From: Streptomyces sp. NBC_00250
GTDB lineage: Bacteria; Actinomycetota; Actinomycetes; Streptomycetales; Streptomycetaceae
NCBI RefSeq assembly: GCF_036192275.1
Contig: NZ_CP108088.1
Span: 1,922,001 to 1,986,000 of the forward strand
DNA: 64,000 nt
Direction of reading: 5' to 3'
The position numbers and the translations under genes were made by a program. Below, one piece after another: positions 31,436 to 40,327 of this stretch (within the stretch, counting starts at the first letter, position 1; each line of letters opens with the position of its first letter). The notes under the pieces are model-generated. The model was not told the DNA's origin. It searched no databases and saw only the letters and a list, made by a program, of their open reading frames with translations.

Positions 31436-32773
31436 GTGAAGGACATCCTGGACGCGATCCAGTCCTCGGACTCCACGTCCGCCGACTTCGCGAACATCCC
31501 GCTCCCCGAGTCGTACCGCGCCATCACCGTCCACAAGGACGAGGCGGAGATGTTCGCCGGGCTCGCCAGCCGCGACAAGGACCCGCGCAAGTCGCTGCAC
31601 CTCGACAACGTGCCGGTGCCCGAGCTCGGCCCGGGCGAGGCCCTCGTCGCCGTCATGGCCAGCTCCGTGAACTACAACTCGGTCTGGACCTCGATCTTCG
31701 AGCCGGTCTCCACCTTCGGCTTCCTGGAGCGCTACGGCCGGCTCAGCGACCTCAGCAAGCGCCACGACCTGCCGTACCACGTCATCGGCTCCGACCTCGC
31801 GGGCGTCGTGCTCCGCACCGGCCCGGGCGTGAACTCGTGGAAGCCCGGTGACGAGGTCGTCGCGCACTGCCTCTCGGTCGAGCTGGAGTCCTCGGACGGC
31901 CACAACGACACGATGCTCGACCCCGAGCAGCGCATCTGGGGCTTCGAGACCAACTTCGGCGGCCTGGCGGAGATCGCGCTGGTCAAGTCGAACCAGCTGA
32001 TGCCGAAGCCCGACCACCTGAGCTGGGAGGAGGCGGCCTCCCCCGGTCTCGTCAACTCCACCGCGTACCGCCAGCTGGTCTCCCGCAACGGCGCCGGCAT
32101 GAAGCAGGGCGACAACGTCCTCATCTGGGGCGCCAGCGGCGGCCTCGGCTCGTACGCCACGCAGTTCGCCCTGGCCGGCGGCGCCAACCCGATCTGTGTC
32201 GTCTCCTCCCCCGAGAAGGCCGACATCTGCCGGGCGATGGGCGCCGAGGCGGTCATCGACCGCAACGCCGAGGGCTACAAGTTCTGGAAGGACGAGCACA
32301 CCCAGGACCCGAAGGAGTGGAAGCGCTTCGGCAAGCGCATCCGCGAGCTCACCGGCGGCGAGGACATCGACATCGTCTTCGAGCACCCGGGCCGCGAGAC
32401 CTTCGGCGCCAGCGTCTACGTCACCCGCAAGGGCGGCACCATCACCACCTGTGCCTCCACCTCGGGCTACATGCACGAGTACGACAACCGCTACCTGTGG
32501 ATGTCGCTCAAGCGCATCATCGGCTCGCACTTCGCCAACTACCGCGAGGCGTGGGAGGCCAACCGCCTGATCGCCAAGGGCAAGATCCACCCGACGCTCT
32601 CCAAGGTGTACTCCCTGGAGGAGACCGGCCAGGCCGCCTACGACGTCCACCGCAACCTGCACCAGGGCAAGGTCGGCGTCCTCGCGCTCGCGCCCCAGGA
32701 GGGCCTGGGAGTCCGCAACCCGGAGATGCGCGCCCAGCACATCGACGCCATCAACCGCTTCCGCAACATCTGA
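31436..32773 (+). CDS. ccr: Crotonyl-CoA carboxylase/reductase
   Basis: The signature enzyme of the ethylmalonyl-CoA pathway: NADPH-dependent reductive carboxylation of crotonyl-CoA to ethylmalonyl-CoA in the cytoplasm. The 445-residue length is that of the medium-chain dehydrogenase/reductase-type Ccr. The four residues reported to hold CO2 in the Kitasatospora enzyme are all present at the same numbers: Asn81, Phe170, Glu171 and His365. The nucleotide-binding region is WGASGGLGSYATQ (231-243). GTG follows GGAGG at 7 bases. It is the first gene of a tight operon (ecm starts 14 bp later). The product also supplies ethylmalonyl-CoA extender units for polyketides. Control is probably through the palindromic promoter upstream. 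Confidence 0.97.
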   Translation: MKDILDAIQSSDSTSADFANIPLPESYRAITVHKDEAEMFAGLASRDKDPRKSLHLDNVPVPELGPGEALVAVMASSVNYNSVWTSIFEPVSTFGFLERYGRLSDLSKRHDLPYHVIGSDLAGVVLRTGPGVNSWKPGDEVVAHCLSVELESSDGHNDTMLDPEQRIWGFETNFGGLAEIALVKSNQLMPKPDHLSWEEAASPGLVNSTAYRQLVSRNGAGMKQGDNVLIWGASGGLGSYATQFALAGGANPICVVSSPEKADICRAMGAEAVIDRNAEGYKFWKDEHTQDPKEWKRFGKRIRELTGGEDIDIVFEHPGRETFGASVYVTRKGGTITTCASTSGYMHEYDNRYLWMSLKRIIGSHFANYREAWEANRLIAKGKIHPTLSKVYSLEETGQAAYDVHRNLHQGKVGVLALAPQEGLGVRNPEMRAQHIDAINRFRNI

Positions 32774-32787
32774 GCCCGGGACCATAG

Positions 32788-34809
32788 ATGACTGAGCGCC
32801 AGAAGGACCGGCCGTGGCTCATGCGGACGTACGCCGGTCACTCGACCGCCGAGGCGTCCAACGAGCTGTACCGGCGCAACCTCGCCAAGGGTCAGACCGG
32901 CCTCTCGGTCGCGTTCGACCTGCCGACGCAGACGGGCTACGACCCCGACCACATCCTCGCCCGCGGCGAGGTCGGCCGGGTCGGCGTCCCCGTCTCGCAC
33001 CTCGGTGACATGCGGCGGCTGTTCCAGGACATCCCCCTGGACCAGATGAACACCTCGATGACCATCAACGCCACGGCGATGTGGCTCCTGGCGCTCTACC
33101 AGGTGGTGGCCGAGGAGCAGGGCGCGGACGTCACCCGGCTCCAGGGCACCACCCAGAACGACATCGTGAAGGAGTACCTGTCGCGCGGGACGCACGTCTT
33201 CCCGCCCGGCCCCTCCCTCCGCCTCACGACGGACATGATCACCTACACGGTGAACAGCATCCCGAAGTGGAACCCGATCAACATCTGCAGCTACCACCTG
33301 CAGGAGGCGGGGGCCACTCCGGTCCAGGAGATCTCGTACGCGATGTCCACCGCGATCGCGGTGCTCGACGCGGTACGCGACTCCGGCCAGGTCCCGGCGG
33401 ACCGCTTCGGCGAGGTCGTCGCCCGTATCTCCTTCTTCGTGAACGCGGGCGTCCGCTTCATCGAGGAGATGTGCAAGATGCGCGCCTTCGGCCGCATCTG
33501 GGACAAGGTCACCCGCGAGCGGTACGGCATCGAGAACGAGAAGCAGCGCCGGTTCCGCTACGGCGTGCAGGTCAACTCGCTCGGTCTGACCGAGGCCCAG
33601 CCGGAGAACAACGTCCAGCGGATCGTCCTGGAGATGCTGGCCGTCACCCTCTCCAAGGACGCCCGCGCGCGTGCCGTGCAGCTGCCCGCCTGGAACGAGG
33701 CGCTCGGACTGCCGCGGCCGTGGGACCAGCAGTGGTCGCTCCGCATCCAGCAGGTCCTCGCCCACGAGTCCGACCTCCTGGAGTACGAGGACATCTTCGC
33801 CGGCTCGCACGTCATCGAGGCCAAGGTCGACTCGCTCGTCGAGGAGTGCCTGGCCGAGATCGAGCGGATCCAGGAGATGGGCGGCGCGATGGCCGCCGTC
33901 GAGTCCGGCTACCTCAAGTCGCAGCTCGTCTCCTCGCACGCCGAGCGGCGCGCCCGGATCGAGGCCGGCGACGAGAAGATCATCGGCGTCAACATCTTCC
34001 AGGCGACCGAGGAGAACCCCCTCACCGCCGACCTGGACACCGCGATCATGACGGTGGACCCGGCGAACGAGGCGCGGGTCGTCGCGGCCCTCCACGAGTG
34101 GCGCGACAACCGCGACGAGACCCGCGCCCAGGAATCCCTGGCGACGCTGAAGGCGACGGCTGCCGGTGACGGCAACCTCTTCGCCGCCACCCTGGAGTGC
34201 GCGCGTGCGGGCGTCACGACCGGGGAGTGGTCCTGGGCGCTGCGGGACGTCTTCGGCGAGTTCCGCGCCCCGACGGGCGTGTCCTCGGCCCCGGTCGCGG
34301 TGACGGCCGAGGCGGGCACGCCGCTGGCCCTGGTACGGGACAAGGTGGCGCGGACCGCCGAGGAGATGGGCGTCGGGCGGCTGCGGCTGCTCGTCGGCAA
34401 GCCGGGCCTGGACGGGCACTCCAACGGGGCCGAGCAGATCGCCGTACGCGCGCGTGACGCCGGTTTCGAGGTGGTCTACCAGGGCATCCGGCTGACGCCC
34501 GAGCAGATCGTGAGCGCCGCCCTCGCCGAGGACGTGCACTGCGTGGGTCTGTCGATCCTCTCCGGCTCGCACTCCGAGCTGGTCCCGGACGTCCTCGACC
34601 GCCTCCGCGAGGCGGGCGCGACCGACGTGCCGGTCATCGTCGGCGGGATCATCCCGAACGCCGACGCCGCAGAACTGAAGCGTGCGGGTGTGGCCGCCGT
34701 CTTCACACCGAAGGACTTCGGTATCACGGAGATCATCGGACGTATCGTCGACGAGATCCGGACAGCGAACAAGCTCCACCCCCTTGAAAGTACGGAGGTC
34801 CCCGCATGA
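32788..34809 (+). CDS. ecm: Ethylmalonyl-CoA mutase (MeaA type), coenzyme B12-dependent
   Basis: Rearranges (2R)-ethylmalonyl-CoA to (2S)-methylsuccinyl-CoA. It is a 673-residue single-chain mutase: a TIM-barrel acyl-CoA domain (about 1-510; AFDLPTQTGYDPDH, NTSMTINATAM, GTTQNDIVKEY motifs) and a C-terminal B12-binding domain with the DxHxxG cobalt-ligand motif (Asp542, His544, Gly547) followed by VGGIIPNAD. The length and the lack of an N-terminal extension fit MeaA-type rather than methylmalonyl-CoA mutase large subunits. ATG start, weak ribosome site, so probably coupled to ccr. The last four bases overlap the start of the lyase gene (ATGA). Confidence 0.95.
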   Translation: MTERQKDRPWLMRTYAGHSTAEASNELYRRNLAKGQTGLSVAFDLPTQTGYDPDHILARGEVGRVGVPVSHLGDMRRLFQDIPLDQMNTSMTINATAMWLLALYQVVAEEQGADVTRLQGTTQNDIVKEYLSRGTHVFPPGPSLRLTTDMITYTVNSIPKWNPINICSYHLQEAGATPVQEISYAMSTAIAVLDAVRDSGQVPADRFGEVVARISFFVNAGVRFIEEMCKMRAFGRIWDKVTRERYGIENEKQRRFRYGVQVNSLGLTEAQPENNVQRIVLEMLAVTLSKDARARAVQLPAWNEALGLPRPWDQQWSLRIQQVLAHESDLLEYEDIFAGSHVIEAKVDSLVEECLAEIERIQEMGGAMAAVESGYLKSQLVSSHAERRARIEAGDEKIIGVNIFQATEENPLTADLDTAIMTVDPANEARVVAALHEWRDNRDETRAQESLATLKATAAGDGNLFAATLECARAGVTTGEWSWALRDVFGEFRAPTGVSSAPVAVTAEAGTPLALVRDKVARTAEEMGVGRLRLLVGKPGLDGHSNGAEQIAVRARDAGFEVVYQGIRLTPEQIVSAALAEDVHCVGLSILSGSHSELVPDVLDRLREAGATDVPVIVGGIIPNADAAELKRAGVAAVFTPKDFGITEIIGRIVDEIRTANKLHPLESTEVPA

Positions 34810-35771
34810 CCAGCCCCGTGAACCGACTCCGCCCCCGCCGCTCCTGCCTGGCGGTCCCCGGTTCCAACCCGCGCTTCCTGGAGAAGGCCCAGGGCCTCGC
34901 GGCCGACCAGGTCTTCCTGGACCTGGAGGACGCGTGCGCCCCGCTGGCCAAGCCCGAGGCCCGGCACACCATCGTGAAGTTCCTGAACGAGGGCGACTGG
35001 ACCGGCAAGACCCGTGTCGTCCGCGTCAACGACTGGACGACCCACTGGACGTACCGTGACGTCGTCACCGTCGTCGAGGGCGCCGGCCAGAACCTCGACT
35101 GCATCATGCTGCCGAAGGTCCAGGACGCCCAGCAGATCGTGGCGCTCGACCTCCTGCTGACCCAGATCGAGAAGACGATGGGCTTCGAGGTCGGCAAGAT
35201 CGGCATCGAGGCGCAGATCGAGAACGCCCAGGGCCTCACCAACGTCAACGCGATCGCGCAGGCCTCCCAGCGCGTCGAGACGATCATCTTCGGCCCGGCC
35301 GACTTCATGGCCTCCATCAACATGAAGTCGCTGGTCGTGGGCGAGCAGCCGCCCGGCTACCCGGCGGACGCGTACCACCACATCCTGATGAGCATCCTGA
35401 TGGCCGCCCGCGCCAACAACCTCCAGGCGATCGACGGCCCCTACCTCCAGATCCGCAACCCGGAGGGCTACAAGGCCGTCGCGCAGCGCGCCGCCGCCCT
35501 GGGCTTCGACGGCAAGTGGGTGCTGCACCCGGACCAGGTCGCCGCCGCGAACGAGATCTTCTCGCCCTCGCAGGAGGACTTCGACCACGCCGAGCTGATC
35601 CTGGACGCGTACGACTACTACACGTCCGAGGCCGGCGGGAAGAAGGGCTCCGCGATGCTCGGCGACGAGATGATCGACGAGGCCTCCCGCAAGATGGCCC
35701 TGGTCATCTCCGGCAAGGGCCGCGCCGCCGGTATGCAGCGCACCAGCAAGTTCGAGATCCCGGAGGCCTGA
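34806..35771 (+). CDS. mcl1: HpcH/HpaI-CitE-type lyase, L-malyl-CoA/beta-methylmalyl-CoA lyase
   Basis: A 321-residue TIM-barrel, Mg-dependent enzyme that cleaves beta-methylmalyl-CoA to glyoxylate and propionyl-CoA, the exit step of the pathway, and may also act on malyl-CoA. Visible motifs are the N-terminal RRSCLAVPGSNPRF, the metal-binding DLEDAC segment, IGIEAQIENAQG with the ligand Glu, and FGPADFMAS. The C-terminal helix packs over the CoA site (KWVLHPDQ). Length and context separate it from citrate lyase beta subunit. It is translationally coupled to ecm by an ATGA overlap and followed 5 bp later by the MaoC-type hydratase gene. Confidence 0.92.
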   Translation: MTSPVNRLRPRRSCLAVPGSNPRFLEKAQGLAADQVFLDLEDACAPLAKPEARHTIVKFLNEGDWTGKTRVVRVNDWTTHWTYRDVVTVVEGAGQNLDCIMLPKVQDAQQIVALDLLLTQIEKTMGFEVGKIGIEAQIENAQGLTNVNAIAQASQRVETIIFGPADFMASINMKSLVVGEQPPGYPADAYHHILMSILMAARANNLQAIDGPYLQIRNPEGYKAVAQRAAALGFDGKWVLHPDQVAAANEIFSPSQEDFDHAELILDAYDYYTSEAGGKKGSAMLGDEMIDEASRKMALVISGKGRAAGMQRTSKFEIPEA

Positions 35772-35776
35772 GTCCG

Positions 35777-36301
35777 ATGCAGTTCGGTCGCACCTACGAA
35801 GAGTTCGAAGTCGGCGCCGTCTACAAGCACTGGCCCGGAAAGACGGTCACCGAGTACGACGACCATCTCTTCTGTCTGCTGACGATGAACCACCATCCGC
35901 TGCACATGGATGTGAATTACGCCGAGAACACGACGGACTTCGGCAAGAACGTCGTCGTCGGCAACTACATCTACTCGCTGCTGCTCGGCATGTCCGTGCC
36001 GGACGTCTCCGGCAAGGCCATCGCCAACCTGGAGATCGAGTCGCTGCGGCACGTGGCGCCGACCTTCCACGGCGACACGATCTACGGTGAGACCACGGTC
36101 CTCGACAAGACCCCGTCGAAGTCGAAGAACGACCGCGGCATCGTCTACGTCGAGACCAAGGGCTACAAGCAGGACGGCACCCTCGTGTGTGTCTTCCGCC
36201 GCAAGGTGATGGTCCCCACCGAGACGTACATCAAGGAGCGCGGCGGCGAGCAGCCCGGCCGCCCCGAGCTGATCGAGCCCGCCAAGAAGACGGAGAAGTA
36301 G
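35777..36301 (+). CDS. mch: MaoC-type hydratase, probable mesaconyl-CoA hydratase
   Basis: A 174-residue hot-dog-fold enzyme predicted to hydrate mesaconyl-C1-CoA to beta-methylmalyl-CoA. The hydratase-2 type motif is visible as NHHPLHMD (His43, Asp45 the likely catalytic pair). The fold continues through VVVGNYIYSLLLGMS and the FHGDTIYGETTVLDK strand pair. It is about half the length of the two-domain Mch of Alphaproteobacteria, so it probably acts as a dimer of single hot-dog units. The assignment is by position between the lyase and dehydrogenase genes. GGAGG lies 10 bases before the ATG, inside the end of the lyase gene, and only two bases separate its stop from the next ATG. Confidence 0.85.
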   Translation: MQFGRTYEEFEVGAVYKHWPGKTVTEYDDHLFCLLTMNHHPLHMDVNYAENTTDFGKNVVVGNYIYSLLLGMSVPDVSGKAIANLEIESLRHVAPTFHGDTIYGETTVLDKTPSKSKNDRGIVYVETKGYKQDGTLVCVFRRKVMVPTETYIKERGGEQPGRPELIEPAKKTEK

Positions 36302-36303
36302 CC

Positions 36304-37509
36304 ATGGCCCGACTCGCCCAGACCGCCGGGCTCACGGACGTCCAGCAGGAGATCCTCAAGACCGTCCGGGAGTTCGTCGACAAGGAGATCATCCCGGTCG
36401 CCACCGAGCTGGAGCACCGCGACGAGTACCCCCAGCAGATCGTCGACGGGCTCAAGGAGCTCGGTCTGTTCGGTCTGATGATTCCCGAGGAGTACGGGGG
36501 TCTGGGTGAGTCGCTCCTCACCTACGCGCTGTGCGTGGAGGAGATCGCGCGTGGCTGGATGTCGGTCTCCGGCATCATCAACACGCACTTCATCGTGGCG
36601 TACATGCTGAAGCAGCACGGCACCCAGGAGCAGAAGGACTACTTCCTTCCGCGGATGGCGGCCGGCGAGACGCGTGGCGCGTTCTCGATGTCGGAGCCGG
36701 CCCTCGGCTCGGACGTGTCGGCCATCACCTCGAAGGCGGTGAAGGACGGCGAGGAGTACGTCCTGAACGGCCAGAAGATGTGGCTGACGAACGGCGGCAC
36801 GTCGTCGCTGGTGGCCGTTCTCGTCCGAAGTGACGAAGGCCACCCGGAGGGCACCGCCCCCCACAAGTCGATGACGACCTTCCTCGTCGAGAAGGAGCCC
36901 GGCTTCGGAGAGGTCCGCCCCGGCCTCACCATCCCCGGGAAGATCGACAAGATGGGTTACAAGGGCGTCGACACGACCGAACTCATCATGGACGGACTGC
37001 GCATTCCGGCCAATCGGGTCCTCGGCGGGGTCACCGGCCGAGGGTTTTACCAAATGATGGACGGCGTCGAGGTCGGCCGCGTCAACGTGGCGGCCCGTGG
37101 CTGCGGTGTCGCTCAGCGTGCTTTCGAGCTCGGTGTCTCGTATGCCCAGCAACGTCACACTTTCGGCAAGGCGATCGCCCAGCACCAGGCGATTCAGTTC
37201 AAGCTCGCCGAGATGGCTACCAAGGTCGAGGCCGCTCATGCGATGATGGTGAATGCAGCACGCAAAAAGGACTCCGGGGAACGAAACGACCTCGAAGCAG
37301 GGATGGCGAAGTACCTCGCCTCCGAATACTGCAAGGAGGTCGTCGAGGATGCCTTCCGCATTCACGGCGGCTACGGGTTCTCCAAGGAGTACGAGATCGA
37401 GCGCCTCTACCGCGAGGCGCCGATGCTGCTCATCGGTGAAGGTACCGCCGAGATCCAGAAAATGATCATTGGTCGTCGGCTGCTCGAGGAGTACCGATTC
37501 CAGGGTTGA
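36304..37509 (+). CDS. mcd: Acyl-CoA dehydrogenase, probable methylsuccinyl-CoA dehydrogenase
   Basis: A 401-residue flavoprotein predicted to oxidise (2S)-methylsuccinyl-CoA to mesaconyl-C1-CoA. It has the normal acyl-CoA dehydrogenase layout: N-terminal helices with PEEYGGLG, middle beta domain with the FAD-binding FSMSEPALGSD and MWLTNGG motifs, and a C-terminal helical domain with RHTFGKAIAQHQAIQ and IHGGYGFSKEYEIERLYR. The catalytic base is the Glu in IGEGTAEIQ (Glu379). The Alphaproteobacterial Mcd has an extra ~150 N-terminal residues; this one does not, so function rests on operon context. It is the last gene of the tight ccr operon; a 169-bp gap with a possible promoter precedes psd. 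Confidence 0.88.
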   Translation: MARLAQTAGLTDVQQEILKTVREFVDKEIIPVATELEHRDEYPQQIVDGLKELGLFGLMIPEEYGGLGESLLTYALCVEEIARGWMSVSGIINTHFIVAYMLKQHGTQEQKDYFLPRMAAGETRGAFSMSEPALGSDVSAITSKAVKDGEEYVLNGQKMWLTNGGTSSLVAVLVRSDEGHPEGTAPHKSMTTFLVEKEPGFGEVRPGLTIPGKIDKMGYKGVDTTELIMDGLRIPANRVLGGVTGRGFYQMMDGVEVGRVNVAARGCGVAQRAFELGVSYAQQRHTFGKAIAQHQAIQFKLAEMATKVEAAHAMMVNAARKKDSGERNDLEAGMAKYLASEYCKEVVEDAFRIHGGYGFSKEYEIERLYREAPMLLIGEGTAEIQKMIIGRRLLEEYRFQG

Positions 37510-37595
37510 TTGTCGGTTTTGAGTCGTTTCGGCCGCGAAGAAGATCACACCCTGTGTTCGTCTTCCGGCCGTCGACTCGGTTCCTGGCTTACCCA

Positions 37596-37619
37596 GTTGC
37601 GCCCCGCAACCGATAGCAT
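37596..37619 (+). promoter_or_regulatory. Possible psd promoter with small inverted repeat
   Basis: GTTGCG-CCC-CGCAAC (37596-37610) lies directly before a TAGCAT -10-like box (37614-37619), 60 bp upstream of the psd start. No good -35 box was found. Confidence 0.3.
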
Positions 37620-37678
37620 CGAGGGAAAGCCGCCGTCCCCCGTTGCCAGTGCGGCATCATCCGCTACGAAGGTCATCC

Positions 37679-38335
37679 ATGCCCCACAGCCAAACCTCTG
37701 CACACCGCGACAGCCTCACGGGCGTACGCCTCGCGCGCGGAGCATCGCCGTGGCTCCTGCCGACCGTCGCCACCGCGGCGCTCAGCCTCGTGCGCGCGCG
37801 CAAGTCGAAGCGTGCCGCGGCCATCGCCGTGCCGGTCACCGCGCTCGCGGCCGGCATGCTGTGGTTCTTCCGCGACCCCGAGCGTGAGATCGCTCAGGGC
37901 CGGGTCATCTCCCCCGCCGACGGTGTGGTGCAGAGCATCATGCCGTGGAAGGACGGACGGACCCGGGTCGCCATCTTCATGAGCCCGCTGAACGTCCACG
38001 TCAACCGCGCGCCGCTGGCCGGCACCGTGACGTCCGTGGAGCACGTTCCCGGTGGGTTCGTCCCGGCGTTCAACAAGGAGAGCGAGAACAACGAGCGCGT
38101 TGTCTGGCACTTCGACACCGAGCTCGGCGACATCGAGATGGTGCAGATCGCGGGGGCCGTGGCCCGCCGCATCGTGCCGTACATCCCGCAGGGGACCAAG
38201 GTCGAACAGGGTGACCGCATCGGTCTGATCCGCTTCGGCTCGCGCGTCGACATCTACCTCCCCGAGGGTGTCGAGGTCGCCGTCGAGGTCGGCCAGGCCA
38301 CCACAGCGGGGGTGACTCGCATTGACCGTGATTGA
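37679..38335 (+). CDS. psd: Phosphatidylserine decarboxylase
   Basis: Converts phosphatidylserine to phosphatidylethanolamine at the membrane. The 218-residue proenzyme is the short, archaeal/actinobacterial type. An N-terminal hydrophobic segment (about residues 40-62) anchors it. The self-cleavage site is Gly-Ser188 in the FGSRVD motif, which generates the pyruvoyl group. Other conserved parts are WFFRDPER, SPADGVVQ and FMSPLNVHVNR. ATG follows AAGG at 7 bases. Its last codons overlap the start of pss by 8-14 bp, so the two steps of PE synthesis are made together. Its neighbours upstream are the ethylmalonyl-CoA genes, in the same arrangement I recall for S. coelicolor. Confidence 0.95.
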   Translation: MPHSQTSAHRDSLTGVRLARGASPWLLPTVATAALSLVRARKSKRAAAIAVPVTALAAGMLWFFRDPEREIAQGRVISPADGVVQSIMPWKDGRTRVAIFMSPLNVHVNRAPLAGTVTSVEHVPGGFVPAFNKESENNERVVWHFDTELGDIEMVQIAGAVARRIVPYIPQGTKVEQGDRIGLIRFGSRVDIYLPEGVEVAVEVGQATTAGVTRIDRD

Positions 38336-39194
38336 TCCCGACACACGGGCCGCCGACTGGGTCGCCGGCACCGATGCGGAAGCGGCCGAAGAGGCCGAGG
38401 AGATGCCGCTGTCGCTGAGGCTGTCCATAGCGGACGCCCTCACGCTCGGTAACGCCACGTGTGGATTCATGGCGGTGTACTTCACCACCACGGGCATCCT
38501 CATCCCGCACCTCACGGGCAGCACGGAGACCGGCATGGCGCGCAACAGCGCCGCCACCGCCGTGATCCTCATGCTGGCCGCGGCGATCTTCGACCTGTTC
38601 GACGGCATCGTGGCGCGCAAGCTCCGCTCGTCGCCGATGGGCGCCGAGCTCGACAACCTCTCGGACCTGATCAGCTTCGGTCTGGCACCGGCCTACTTCG
38701 TACTCGTGTACGGCATGGTCACGCCCGGCGCGCAGCAGAAGGTCTCGGCGGTGGCCGCGATCGTGGTGCTGCTCGCCGTGGTGCTGCGGCTGGCGAGATT
38801 CTCCTGCGTGACCATGAAGGACGGCATGTTCCAGGGCATGCCGAGCCCCTTCGGCGCGCTGACGGTGGTCTCGATCGTGCTCCTGGAGCTGCCGTTCATC
38901 CCGACGCTGCTCGCGATCATCGGTGTCGCCTGGCTGATGGTGAGCCGGGTCGAGTACCCCAAGCCGCGGGGCATCCTCGCGGTGGCGATGCTCAGCTGGA
39001 TCGTCGGTGCGATGGGCATGCTGGCGGCCTGGGCGTTCGACGCTCCGGGCGGACAGTTCCTGCTCCAGACCGGGTGTGCGCTCCAGGTCGTGATGGGCGC
39101 CGTGATCCCCCTCTTCGCGACGGCCCGCCGGGTGAACACCTTCCGCGGCAACCGGCGTGAGAGCCGGGAGGCGCGGGCGGCACAGCTGCCGTAG
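38322..39194 (+). CDS. pssA: CDP-diacylglycerol--serine O-phosphatidyltransferase
   Basis: Makes phosphatidylserine from CDP-diacylglycerol and serine; the product is used by the adjacent Psd. It is an integral membrane protein of 290 residues (from the TTG start) with six to eight hydrophobic segments. The CDP-alcohol phosphotransferase signature is complete: Asp91, Asp94, Gly95, Ala98, Arg99, Gly107, Asp111 and Asp115. A TTG (38322) or GTG (38328) start is possible, both inside the psd coding region and behind GGGGGTGA. The C-terminal tail is Arg-rich (FRGNRRESREARAA). A perfect hairpin terminator follows. Confidence 0.94.
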   Translation: MTVIDPDTRAADWVAGTDAEAAEEAEEMPLSLRLSIADALTLGNATCGFMAVYFTTTGILIPHLTGSTETGMARNSAATAVILMLAAAIFDLFDGIVARKLRSSPMGAELDNLSDLISFGLAPAYFVLVYGMVTPGAQQKVSAVAAIVVLLAVVLRLARFSCVTMKDGMFQGMPSPFGALTVVSIVLLELPFIPTLLAIIGVAWLMVSRVEYPKPRGILAVAMLSWIVGAMGMLAAWAFDAPGGQFLLQTGCALQVVMGAVIPLFATARRVNTFRGNRRESREARAAQLP

Positions 39195-39214
39195 GCGAGA
39201 GAACGACCGATGTA

Positions 39215-39255
39215 CGGAAGGGCCCCGGAGGCGATTCGCCTCCGGGGCCCTTCCG
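39215..39255. terminator. Bidirectional terminator between pssA and the GNAT gene
   Basis: Perfect 18-bp arms (39215-39232, 39238-39255) with a 5-base loop between convergent genes. Confidence 0.88.
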
Positions 39256-39266
39256 TGTGCCCGGGG

Positions 39267-40268
39267 CTACCCCAGTCGCTTGTAGTAGAGCGTGGTCGCG
39301 CGCAGGACGCCGGCCGGGTCGGCGGCGAAGTCCGGGATCGTGCCCGCGGCCGTCCAGCCCGCGCCCCGGTAGAGGCGCTCGGCCGGGCTGTCGGTCTGGG
39401 TGTCCAGGACGAGCAGGGTGAGGCCGGTGGCGGCGGCGTGGGCCTCGGCCGTGGCGAGCAGCCGGTGTCCGAGGCCTCCGCCGCGGGCCGCGCGGTGCAC
39501 CAGGAGCCGGGCGATCTCGCCGCGGTGCCTGCCGTTGGCCGTGCCGCCTCGGACGAGGGTGACGACGCCGGTGAGGGTCCCGTCGGGGCCGTGGGCCGCC
39601 CAGACGTCCCGGGCGCCCTCGGCCGCCTCCTCGGCGACGCGCGCCCACCAGGCGGCCGCCTCGGGGGCCGCGAGGGGCGCCAGGAAGCCGACGGAGGCGC
39701 CGGAGTCCACGGCGTCGACGAGGAGCGCGGCGAGACCGGCGGCGGCGTGCGCCCGTACGGCGTCGGGGGTGAGGCGCTCGATGACGTCGACCGGCTTCTC
39801 CAGGCACAGCAGGTCGGGCCGCTCGTCCCAGGAGTCGACCGTCTCGAAGCCCAGGGCGCGGTAGAGGGCCAGTGGCTCCTCCCGCCAGTTCCAGACGGTG
39901 AGGCGTACGGCGGCGGCGCCGGAGACCGCTGCGCGGCGCAGGGCCGCGGTCATGAGGGCCTTCGCGATCCCCTTGCGGCGGGCCTCGGGCGCCACCCAGA
40001 GCCGCTTGATCTCGGGCGCCCGGCCCCCGTGCGGGGCCTTGAGGACGACGCAGCCGGCCGGCAGGTCGTCGCCGGGCGGGGTGGCGAGCAGGACCGTGTC
40101 GGCGGCGAACGCGCCGGCCGGGTCCTCGACCTCGGCGCGGTATACGGCGGGGAGCTGGGCGACCTGCTCCACCGCCGTCCCCTTCTCGGCCTGGTTGACC
40201 AGGTGGTAGGCGGCCAGCAGGTCAGGGAGGCGTGGGTGGGAGCGGTTCTCCTCGATGCGTGCAGTCAT
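39267..40268 (-). CDS. Tandem GNAT-domain N-acetyltransferase
   Basis: A 333-residue cytoplasmic protein with two acetyltransferase domains. The first (about residues 1-155) has the acetyl-CoA loop WVAPEARRKGIAKAL near 92-106. The second (about 175-333) has LVHRAARGGGLGHRLL and the LYRGAGW C-terminal motif, and looks the more complete. Such pairs often retain one active and one structural copy. The substrate is unknown. The ATG at MTARIEEN is chosen; a GTG five codons upstream is possible and ribosome sites are weak. It is divergent from the epimerase gene across 59 bp. Confidence 0.87.
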   Translation of the reverse strand: MTARIEENRSHPRLPDLLAAYHLVNQAEKGTAVEQVAQLPAVYRAEVEDPAGAFAADTVLLATPPGDDLPAGCVVLKAPHGGRAPEIKRLWVAPEARRKGIAKALMTAALRRAAVSGAAAVRLTVWNWREEPLALYRALGFETVDSWDERPDLLCLEKPVDVIERLTPDAVRAHAAAGLAALLVDAVDSGASVGFLAPLAAPEAAAWWARVAEEAAEGARDVWAAHGPDGTLTGVVTLVRGGTANGRHRGEIARLLVHRAARGGGLGHRLLATAEAHAAATGLTLLVLDTQTDSPAERLYRGAGWTAAGTIPDFAADPAGVLRATTLYYKRLG

Positions 40269-40314
40269 GGGCCCGAGCTTCACACCGCGATGTTTCGGGA
40301 ACGTGAAGATCTTT

Positions 40315-40320
40315 TACGCT
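40315..40320 (+). promoter_or_regulatory. -10-like box implying a leaderless mRNA
   Basis: TACGCT ends 7 bases before the ATG of the epimerase gene, so transcription would start at or next to the start codon; there is no Shine-Dalgarno site. The -35 region is weak. Confidence 0.35.
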
Positions 40321-40327
40321 GGGGCCC

